Both the position numbers and the translations under genes were made by a program. The notes under the pieces were generated by a model, which was not told where the DNA came from, ran no database searches, and worked only from the letters and a program-made list of their open reading frames with translations. 64,000 nt of DNA from Paratrimastix pyriformis (Eukaryota; Preaxostyla; Paratrimastigidae), in assembly GCA_027972325.1 (NCBI GenBank), contig JAPMOS010000032.1:137001-201000 (forward strand). The letters are read 5' to 3'. Numbering within the stretch: position 1 is the stretch's first letter; each line of letters opens with the position of its first letter. Below are positions 40,860 to 64,000 of the stretch, piece by piece.

Positions 40860-43340
40860 TCACTCAATTAAAATGCTCCCATCAGAAGATTGATGAAAAT
40901 GGAGGCTCCATGGGTCGGATGGCACCTCATCAGCGGCCTCACATCCATCATGGCTCTGCTTGGACTCGAGGTCGAGCCTGCCGTTCCTGTCGTCTCCGAT
41001 GTGCAGGCGATACATGGAGAGCCAGTCTCCATCATCAACCACGTACCGCCCACCGTTCGCCGATAACTTCAACAACCCTCGAAAAAATGCCGTGGGCAGG
41101 GTTCGATCCACTGGGTCCCGGAAGAAGTCCGGCATGTGATCATCGCCGGGGAAGCAGTATGCCGTGATCAGGTCGAAGGGGCGACTTCCCCCAGGGAGTA
41201 GTCGCGGAGCCGTCGACGCGGTGAAGTCCGCCAGGGAGCCGCCGAAGAAGAAGAGATTGGTCGGGAAGCGCGCACCGGCGGTGGAAAACGACGGGGCAAC
41301 ATCCACGGGTGGGGTGCGGATGGGTCCCTGTGGTACCCAGGGGAATGCCGGCTGGGCATGGACCTTTCCGAAATGGACGCGTCCGGCCCTCTGAAGGTAG
41401 GTATTGCGCTGGGGGGATATCTCCCCGGGCGGATCGACCAGCCGGGCCTCACACCAGGGGTGTCCGTCCCGGGACGCCACCCAAACCCCGGGTGTGTCGC
41501 TGTTGCCCAGTTGGGGAGCACCAAGGATGGCTTCCAGGGCACGGCGCACGGTGCCATCGTCAGGGGAGGTCCCACCGGCAGGTTGGCATGTCGAGTGCCA
41601 CTGCCCCGTGGCCGCATCACACCACGAGACGCACGGGGTGAGCCGAACCTCAATCGTCAGGGCGGCTGGGACCGGGTCATGGGGTGATGGAGCCACCTGG
41701 CGCGCCGTCACCGGGTGGGTTGGTCTGGGGGTTGGAGCCGCATCAATGGGGGTTGGAGCCGCATCTCTGGGGGTTGGAGCCGCATCAATGGGATCTCTGG
41801 ATGTTGGAGTCGCAGAGGTTGTGGCCGACGGGGCGCCCAGTGGGCGGAGGCGGATGGTGTACCGGGGGGCGAAGGCCGGATCTAGCGCCACGAAGGTCAT
41901 GCCGGGGTGACGGATGGCCGCGGTGCCCAGATGGCGACTGAGGTTCGCCGAGGTGCCCTGGATGTGGTGGGCGGGGTGGATGGGTGGATGGGTGTGCAAG
42001 ACAAGAGGATGAAGAGCGAAGGCCCCAACCACACCAAGCATCCTCATACCATCCATCATCCATCATCACCACCACCATCATCCAATCCCAACCATCATCC
42101 AGTCATCATCAATCACAGACCGCACCTCACACCGCAGATGCCCAGGCAACGACGACACCAATACGAACCAAATCCAGCACACGCGCATCCTCGGGCAGCG
42201 TCTCCAGAACCCCAAGTCGCTCCCTCCGCCACCCGGCCGCCCGGCAGGCATCATCGGCATGCAGCCGGGTGAACCCCTCCCACTCGTCCAGCAGGTGTGG
42301 CTCGCCCTGTGGGCAGTCGCTAATGAAGGGGTCCCCACTCCAGCCTGCGTTGCGGGACACTTCGAGATCGGTCAGGGAACCGCTGACGGCGAGAATGGTG
42401 GCTGTGGCCCCGGGGTTGGTGAGAAGAAGGGTGACCGGAAACAGGGATGGTCCACGGGTATCGAGGTGGCGACGACAGGTCGCCAGGTAGCAGTGCTCCC
42501 GAGCGTGGGGGTGTGATTGACGACAGGCCAGTGCATCGCGGAGGGCCGGCGATGCGAGATCCCGAAGGAGGGCGAGGGTCTGCTGATTGGCTGACATCCA
42601 CAGGGGAACAGCCGCCTCGAGGCGGTCTTCAAATTTCAAAAAGCGCCGAAATAGGTCGCCACACTTGTCCCGGAAGGCAGGAATCACCCCGTCGGGAAGG
42701 CAGAATGTGGGCAGGAGCTGGGTGGGTTCGGTCTGCGAATCGTCGTGTTTACCCCACAATTCGCGAAGTTGGGCACCCTACGCACCAATTGGGATGGGAT
42801 ACCGAAAGCCAGATTCAAACCTGCTGGGGTGTCATCAGTCCGCACAGTCGTTCGAAACCTTCTCTCCAAGAATGGCAATCACATGCCAGCGCAACTTGAA
42901 AGAACGCCCGAAGAAGTTGAGCCGTGGGGAAAAAAAAGACGTGGTCGATCACCCAAAGAGCCTCATTGAGAGCGGGGCCGAGAAGTTCCAGATAATCGTG
43001 GAGAAGTGCACACCGCACGAACTTGGCGCGATCCAAAAGAATCTCCAAAGAGCCGAGTAGATTCACTATTGCGTATGGAAAACGCCTGTAGTCGAGCGAG
43101 TCGGGGTCGGGGACGCCCTCTCCAATCGGCTCATGAACAATGGCGGGAAGCAACTTGATCAAACTGCGAGCTTCCTCCACGAACATGCCAATTTCTTCTT
43201 CTAAGTGGGCCCTGGTTGCCGCGAGGACCATCCTGCGAGAGAGAAAAAACGCCTGCGGGAAGAAGGACAATCGACCCTGCCGTGTCGTATGTTGCCCGAA
43301 CAAGACATCGACATTCTCGGATAGAACAAAGCAATCAAAA
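40860..43340 (-). CDS. Unrecognised protein, largely helical
   Basis: At least four exons join in frame. A short exon 1 (about 43,275-43,334, ...VRATYDTAG) has a GTCGAT donor. Exon 2 (42,833-43,231) reads MVLAATRAHLEEEIGMFVEE and NLLGSLEILLDRAKFVRCAL, ending PQQ at GTTTGA. Exon 3 (about 42,140-42,779) starts GAQLRELWGKHDDSQTEPTQ and contains ANQQTLALLRDLASPALRDA and HCYLATCRRHLDTRG. The last exon starts GTSANLSRHLGTAAI and has a Pro/Thr repeat 'IDAAPTPRDAAPTP', LFFFGGSLADFTASTAP and LLKLSANGGRYVVDDGDWLS, ending ILIE before TAA/TGA at 40,860. About 750 residues in all. No domain was recognised, and there is no signal peptide or membrane segment. The start codon was not fixed. It is transcribed in the same direction as serine acetyltransferase and SLC12 downstream. 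Confidence 0.55.
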
Positions 43341-43344
43341 GCAC

Positions 43345-44339
43345 CCGATAGTTGAGAATAAAAACCCTTTTGCAGGAACGTATGTCGCCTCACTCGCGCA
43401 ACTCAGAGGCAGTGCTGATCTCGTGATGCTTAGGGTAGTGTGGGCTCGCCCAGCAGGACCCGGCCGAGGAGGAGGGAGGAGTCGGTGCCTCACCCCCCCC
43501 CCCCCCCCCCGTCTCCCCACTGCATCAACGATCCTCTCCGCCTGGCTGCCGGCTCTTCGCCGTGAGTCCCCCCCCCCCCCCCCCCTTCCATGGGCGCTGG
43601 CAGCCGAGCGGCTGCCCAACACCTGCCGGGGGCCGAGTCGGCTGTGCACCACGTAGTAGATTAGCCCCTCCCTCCCTCCCTCCCTCCCTCCCCTCCCCCC
43701 CCGGCCCCGCTCCCGCCCCCAAGCCACTCAAGATGCGTCCACTCCTTCCCGGGCCGTTGCCCACCTCCGCCACGATATATGATCTATGGAGCCCCACAAA
43801 CCCAACGAGAAAAGCGCTTTGGCAGGGATAGCTGTTCTGGCCTGGGCACCACCCAGGACCTCAGCAAGGTCTGCGCATCCCGCCCTCACCGACCACCCAC
43901 GCCCCATCGTCATTGCTGGGTGACCACACCCATGATATCAAGGCCCGCACAGACCCATCCAATTCGCCCTCCATCATCTCTTTGCAGGGCCGTCACCTCG
44001 CCCAGCAGAATCACTCGCTCCAATTAGTTTTCGTTGAAGTCCTCAAGGGCGGGAGGGACCCTACTGCTTTGCGGTCACCACCCGATCCCAACGTGCTCAT
44101 GAACAATGTCAGGATCGGCTCCCAACAAACGTCCGGCGGAGGAAGAGTCGTCGGAAAAACCCCGAACAGTCAGGGAAAACCCCGAACACGCAGAAAAACA
44201 CTGAACGGTCCGCCGGCAGACGTGTTCCCGCTTGCTGTGGTCGCGGATCTTCAAGATTTGAGGAAAACCAAACAAACCCTGCTTGAGGGTGGCGTGAGAA
44301 CGAGAGGGTTTCGCGAGAAAAGGTGGAGAAAAAAATGAA
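43345..44339. other. Intergenic patchwork: poly-C runs and displaced SLC12 exon pieces
   Basis: Holds C-runs (about 43,490-43,510 and 43,568-43,584), a CCCT array (about 43,662-43,700) and two pieces matching the SLC12 exon and donor at 33.5-33.6 kb. The piece at 43,442-43,471 has the same orientation as the source; the piece at about 43,850-43,910 is inverted. No intact gene is supported; a plus-strand reading of 141 codons (43,913-44,338) has no family features. Confidence 0.6.
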
Positions 44340-44415
44340 GAGCACGCGTGAATTGAACCCGGTTCCTGTAAAATGAAGGCCTGGCTTCTTCTCCACCTAG
44401 GCTACTTAGAAGTGC
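44340..44415 (-). pseudogene. tRNA-like relic with T-run terminator
   Basis: On the minus strand a B-box-like GGTTCAATTC sits between partly paired ends, preceded by a D-arm-like TAGCCTAGGTGGA and followed by a run of seven T. The anticodon stem does not form well and the T-stem has mismatches, so this is a decayed tRNA or tRNA-derived piece rather than a working gene. Confidence 0.4.
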
Positions 44416-44729
44416 AACAAATAATCCAAAAAACGGGAGGGTTGTTGATGGGTCTGAGGGATCAAGTGAATTCGAAGGTGTTCTGATCCGACTCGAGCTG
44501 ACTTCGACCGACTCTCACAGCCCGAAGATGCATGCCCCAAGCTCACCACTTTCAGACACGTTCCATTTGATGCCTATCTTTCCAACTTGCGTGTCAAAAC
44601 CAGCTTGGGACACAGGGTTTGGGGGTGTTCGGGGTTTTTCCGCCTTGGTCGGCTTTTTTCTGAAGACTCAAAGGACAGTCGACCCTGCCGTGTGGCGCGT
44701 GTGGCCCGATCAAACAAATCAAACCACCG
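44416..44729. promoter_or_regulatory. Promoter region of the CDK12-like gene
   Basis: About 310 bp with no gene seen. At 44,666-44,710 it shares about 35-40 bp (with gaps) with 43,262-43,300, the first exon edge and donor of the minus-strand unrecognised gene. Core in both: TCGACCCTGCCGTGT. Confidence 0.4.
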
Positions 44730-47598
44730 ATGGACCAGCAAACGCCGCCACCGGCCCGACCGTTGATGAATCCTTTGCTTGTTGATCCAAATCGCGATCG
44801 AATGGAGAATTTCGTGATTAAGCAGCTGATCGGTTCGGGGACGTATGGGTCTGGTTTTCGTTCGCCGTTTTTTCTCGTCATTCCCTTGTCCGGCAGGCAA
44901 GTGTTTAAGGCGGTTGACAAAGAGACCAATGAAATTGTTGCTCTCAAGAAAGTCAAGATGGACAATGAAAAGGAAGGGGTCTGTGTCCTGATGCTGCGAG
45001 GCTGGTAGATCTCCTTTCTCCCTTTTCGCACCAGTTTCCCATCACCGCAATTCGAGAGATCAAGACCCTCAAAGCGATCGAGCCATTCGCAAACATTGTG
45101 CGACTCAGAGAGGTCTTCTCTGATGTTGGTCGGTTTGCCATCCCTCCCTTCCCTTCAGGCACACTTCTTTTCTCATCCTCTTTTCTCATTCCCGTTTTTG
45201 GTATTCAAGGCCCCATTACAAAGGGAAGACGTACCTTTACAATGGTGTTCGAGTACATGGAGCATGATCTGACAGGGTTGCTGGACTCCCCCGGGTACAA
45301 GTTTACCGTTCCTCAGATCAAATGTTACATGCGCCAATTATTCGAGGAGGTTGCCATTTGCCATGAGCACAAAGTGATCCACCGCGATCTGAAGGGTCGG
45401 TGGCTCTTGGGTGCTTTCCGGTGAGCACTTCTTTGTTGAGGGCGCAATGCCTTGCACTCTGGGGACTCCATGTGCCTTTCATCTGGGATTCCACTGGGGT
45501 TGGTGAACGAGGACGCATGCATGGCGGATTGTCTCTGATGACACTCTCCCCCCTCTGCATCGCCTCCCGTTCCTCCCCATCGCCCCACTTGAGCGACCTG
45601 GCTTTGGAGTTTCTGGGGTGGGCTGTGCTGTGTGTGTTTTTCACACCATCCCTCAACAAACCTTTGCCACTGTTCCCTCCCTTGGGGGACCCGCCACTCG
45701 GCCGTGACCTTCCCTTGCCTGCCGCCACACCTCAACCCCCGGACTGACGACCGGTCTCCCGCCGTGGCGGCTCCCCCGTGTCGGCTCGTCTGTTCCTCCC
45801 CCGTGGCTCCCCTCGCCACCACCGTGCCCGCCCGCCCGCCTTGGTGGGACATGTCCAGCTGCCAACTTGCTCATCAACAACAAGGGCGAGCTGAAACTGG
45901 GCGACTTTGGCCTCGCCCGGACCCTGGTCGAATCCAAGCAACAGCCTGCATACACCCCGAAGGTGGTCACGGTCCGTCCCTTCATGGTCTATCTCCCCGA
46001 CCTCATTCCGTCCCCTTCATTTTAGCTTTGGTACCGGCCGCCTGAGTTGTTGATGGCAACTCCCTACTACGGACCCGCCGTTGACATGTGGTCCATCGGG
46101 TCCGTTGGAATCCTTTGGCTCCTCCATTATGAATTTGATGACTGATTTTTCCCTCTCTCAGGTGCATTTTCGGTGAGCTCATGTCGGGCATGCCCGTCCT
46201 GCCCGGCAATAGCGAGGCCGACCAGCTGGACAAGATATGGACGCTCTGCGGGACCCCCAGCCTCACCCCCGATCCCAACAACCTCGCCAGTTGGCCCGAC
46301 TTCCTCAGGCTGCCCCATGCGGATCTCTACAAGAACATCGCCCCAAGGCCACGCACCATCGCCAGGAAGTATCAGCGCAGGTCCGCATCGCCGTGGTGGT
46401 CATCGTCATCGCCCACACGCCATACACAACCTTCGACCGCCTCCCAACCCCGCTTCACTTGCGCTCTTCTTTCATCCGCTTATCAAATCATTCTCACCCC
46501 CCTCCTCCCCTCCCCCCCACCCCCACCCCCCTGACGTGCAGCATGACCCCGGACGCCGTCTGGCTGCTCGATCACTTGCTGGCCCTGGACCCGGCCAAAC
46601 GCATTTCCGCCCGAGATGCCCTCAACTCCGACTTCTTCCACACCGACCCGCCGCCCTGCCCTCCGTCCGAGTCCGTGATTGGCGCACTTCCCCCCGGGGG
46701 GGAGTTGGTACCATTACCCCTGTTGCTGCCCCTGCCGCCCTGCGCATTTTTCTCATGTGTCTCGACGCTCCCGATTCTGCTCCCCAGAATCCCACCGCAG
46801 CGCCAGGAATGCCACGTGATGCAGACCAAGAAGCTGCGCCAGGCCCACAAGACCACCCAGGCGGCGCCCACATCCTCCACGGGCTCTTTCACCTACCCCG
46901 CCCACATCGTCCCTCCGAACCCCTCCCGCTATCCCCCCCGCGCACCCTTCCCGTCCTCCTCCGCCTATCCCACGGGCAGCGAGATGTCGATGCTCCACGC
47001 GGGCACCGCGCCGCCTCCCCTCCCTCCGCCGCCTCCCCTCCCCCCAGCTTCGTACCCATCGCACGAGCTGGCTCCCCGCACGCGGCCACGTTACGAGCAG
47101 CAGCAACAACAACCGGCGCCGCCCCATCAGCAACGACGACCCCACAGCACCGGGGCGGCCGGCTCCACCCCCCCGCCCGGCGACAGCATCCCCCAGCTTC
47201 CGCCCACCTCCGTCTACATGGTGAACCCCTTCAAGAACCCGGCGATTGAGGACTCCCGCGACAAGGCGCCCTCACCATCGCCCTCATCAACCCCCATCCC
47301 CCCACCCTCTCCCCCCGATCTTCCCCCCCAGCTCCCCCAAGGCACCCCACCCCCCAGCTCCGGCGGTTCCTGCACCCCGCCACCTACCACCACCACCGGC
47401 GTTAAGATCAGCCTCTCCGCCTATCGGCAACAGCACCCGCACGCAAACACCCCGCCGCCAGCTTTGCCGCCACCTCTTCCCCCTGCCGACCCGGTCTCGC
47501 GGAATTCCTCACCCCTGGGTGAGCTGCCCCAGCCCGAGGAGGTGCTCCGGGCCATGGGGGCCGTGTCGCCACACAAGAGGCCCCTCGAGGTGGGTTGA
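44730..47598 (+). CDS. Cyclin-dependent kinase, CDK12/13 (Ctk1)-like
   Basis: A Ser/Thr kinase whose family phosphorylates the RNA polymerase II C-terminal tail during elongation. Start MDQQTPPPARPLMNPLLVDP. Visible motifs: Gly-loop GSGTYGQVFKA, VALKKVKM (Lys), the cyclin-binding helix PITAIREIK (PITAIRE, as in CDK12/13 rather than PSTAIRE), hinge MVFEYMEHDLTGLLDS, HRDLKAANLLI, DFGLAR, T-loop AYTPKVVTLWYRPPELLM, VDMWSIGCIFGELMSG and GNSEADQLDKIWTLCG. After the domain comes a Pro-rich tail of about 280 residues ending PHKRPLEVG, TGA. Eight introns: 44,849-44,897; 44,979-45,034; 45,129-45,209; 45,396-45,858; 45,972-46,025; 46,100-46,161; 46,381-46,541; 46,671-46,787. Every one starts GTC (GTCTGG, GTCTGT, GTCGGT, GTCGGT, GTCCGT, GTCCGT, GTCCGC, GTCCGT) and ends AG. 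All invariant kinase residues looked for are present. Confidence 0.93.
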
Positions 47599-47867
47599 TG
47601 GGGCGCTGCTGGGGTGGGATCGAAGAAAACGAAAAAAACAAAAAACTTTTTCTCTCTCGGGTCCTTTTTTTTAGTTTTGTGGTACATTTTTGTTTCGCTT
47701 TCTGTTGTGTTTTTGGTGTCGGTGTTTCCCTTCCCTGCCGGCTCGTTTCCCAGATCCGCGAACAACAACAATGACCAATGGTCGTTTTTTTTTTATTCAA
47801 CCCGCCCCTCAACCGACCAGAGTACATTCGAGAATCTTGTTCGATCAACTATTACCAACCTCGCCTT
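47599..47867. terminator. Convergent 3' region between CDK12-like and secreted Cys-rich genes
   Basis: Two genes end here facing each other. The stretch is T-rich on the plus strand (47,640-47,700 and around 47,790), consistent with 3' UTRs on both sides. No AATAAA was seen on the plus strand. Confidence 0.4.
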
Positions 47868-48979
47868 TTACCGGACCCACACGCGCCGGTTGTAGCAGCG
47901 CCGGCCCCAACCAGTCCCCGTGCACACCCGCCGAGTGGTATAGTACAGCGGGGTAGCTTGCTCCTCCTCCGAGGGGATGTCCTCGTCCGGGTCGGCCATC
48001 GTTTGCTCGACCTCGTCATCGTCATCGGCCTCCAGCCAGCCGTAGCCACGGTGATAGCGGTACCGACGGGGGCCGCGATAACGCCGGCGGTAATAACGGC
48101 GCCGTGGGTAATACACAGGGTACTTGGGCAGGCCGTAGCAACCGTACCGGTCGCACTGACCCCACCAGTGCAGGGGGTTGGCCACCTGGTCGGAGGAGTC
48201 CTCGTCCTCGTCGGCAAGAAGCACCAGGGCGGTCTGCTTCTCCTCGGGGGTGATGGTTTGATCGGCCGGGGTATCAGCCACACGGTCGGTGCCTTCAACC
48301 AGAACCCAGTAACCGCACCCACCGCGGCGGCGAATGGGGCAGCCACGCTCGCAACCACGAATACTAAAAAAGAGATGAGCGGATGAGCGGATGTGCTCCG
48401 GCATTGAGGAATGCGCACAGACTGGCACTTCCGGGACTTTCGGCCGCCGTGCAAGGCGGTCTCCTCACCACAGCACTGAAGCGTTTCAGTTTGCTTCTCC
48501 TCGGGGGTGATGGTCTGATCGGCCGGAGTATCAGCCACACGGTCGGTGCCCTCAACCAGAACCCAATTGCACCCACGGCGGCGGCGCATGGGGCAACGCT
48601 CGGCACAGCCCCGACTACAAATCATGAGAGCAAAAAAAAGGAAACCGTAAAATCAGAAAGCAAGTCAATGATTCGGACCGAGACCGAGACTTACGTCCTC
48701 CACAGAGAGCGTTCTCGTCCTCCGGGCAGCACTGGAGGGCATTTTCCTCGAGAACTTCTTCCGGGCAGCATTGGAGAACTTCTTCCGGGCAGCACTGGAG
48801 AACTTCTTCCGGGCAGCACTGGAGAGCTTCTTCCGGGCAGCACTGGAGGGATCTGGGGAAAAGGTCGTTAAAAAAGCGAGGATTCAGATGGAGACGGACT
48901 CGTCGTCGGACTCGTCGATGCTCTGGGCTGAGCACTGCAGTACGATCAGGCCGATCGATAAGATGAGTAAAAGACGCAT
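47868..48979 (-). CDS. Small secreted Cys-rich protein with duplicated exons
   Basis: Start ATG 48,979 gives a signal peptide (MRLLLILSIGLIVLQCSAQS), then an acidic SIDESDDES. The GTCCGT donor joins it across a 47-bp intron to a tandem repeat LQCCPEEA/V (four in a row, then ENALQCCPEDENALCGGR). Two homologous exons follow, each reading RGC..RCP.RRR.GC and VLVEGTDRVADTPADQTITP; the first ends in ETLQCCGEETALHGGR, so the CC-repeat was copied with it. The last exon is rich in Tyr, Arg and Gly (YYPRRRYYRRRYRGPRRYRY), with an acidic segment before the end (RRCYNRRVWVR, TAA). Donors of the duplicated exons are GTCTCG and GTCCCG. The mix of CC pairs and basic/acidic blocks suggests an extracellular disulphide-linked protein. 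No known family was recognised. Confidence 0.7.
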
Positions 48980-49081
48980 TTTGGGCGACCGGGCGCGAAA
49001 AAGTGACGGCTACATTTCTTTGACGAGGAACCGATGCCAGAACCCAGAGGGGCGCTTCAGATACAGTTACTGTCGCCGCTG
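48980..49081. promoter_or_regulatory. Short gap upstream of the secreted Cys-rich gene
   Basis: About 100 bp between the secreted-protein start and the proposed stop of the giant gene, both on the minus strand. The promoter must be here or inside the upstream gene. Confidence 0.35.

Positions 49082-64000
<14,919 letters not shown>

Noticed and set aside
43913-44338. Plus-strand open frame of 141 codons upstream of the tRNA-like relic
   Set aside because: It has a basic, repetitive composition with no family features, and lies in a patchwork of copied pieces.

Overview
This window is nuclear DNA of a GC-rich unicellular eukaryote, probably a free-living protist. The evidence is intron-split genes for a CDK12-like kinase, a K-Cl cotransporter, an LPCAT/AGPAT acyltransferase, a serine acetyltransferase and an F-box protein, plus a tRNA-Tyr with a short intron and an RLE-type LINE. 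The standard genetic code fits, with TAA and TGA as the stops seen. I cannot place the organism; a metamonad such as a preaxostylan is only a guess.

Layout: (1) 1-19.8 kb, minus strand: most of one giant gene built from IPT/TIG-like and related beta-sandwich modules; its start is at about 19,805 and its 3' end lies beyond the left edge. A 5'-truncated LINE sits in one of its introns at about 15.3-17.5 kb. (2) 20.4-21.6 kb, minus: a secreted GPLGP-repeat protein with a PPC-like domain, head-to-head with (3) a plus-strand F-box/PP2-like gene (21.7-22.6 kb), followed by (4) a plus-strand acyltransferase (22.95-25.6 kb) and a doubtful 186-aa ORF. (5) 26.8-39.2 kb, minus: a complete SLC12 K-Cl cotransporter-like gene of about 27 exons. 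(6) 39.5-40.7 kb, minus: serine acetyltransferase; then 40.9-43.3 kb, minus: an unrecognised helical protein. (7) 43.4-44.7 kb: intergenic patchwork with displaced SLC12 exon pieces and a tRNA-like relic. (8) 44.7-47.6 kb, plus: CDK12-like kinase with 8 introns. (9) 47.9-49.0 kb, minus: a small secreted Cys-rich protein with duplicated exons. (10) 49.1-64 kb, minus: a second giant gene, rich in Ala/Pro/Ser, of unknown function, running off the right edge, with a tRNA-Tyr nested in one intron.

Three themes stand out. First, almost every intron I could place by protein homology begins GTC (mostly GTCCGT, GTCTGT or GTCGGT) rather than GTAAGT/GTGAGT. Second, two gene architectures coexist: compact genes with introns of about 40-80 bp, and giant genes whose introns are swollen by (GAT)n/(ATC)n and other simple repeats. 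Third, in at least ten of the swollen introns a 20-50 bp copy of the neighbouring exon edge is found again inside the intron across the simple repeat; I call these 'exon-edge echoes'. tRNA or tRNA-like sequences also lie in introns, where their T-run terminators seem to serve as polypyrimidine tracts for the next splice acceptor.

Exon ends for the giant genes are read by eye from coding frame, motif and GTC...AG signals and are approximate unless stated. No RNA evidence was available.
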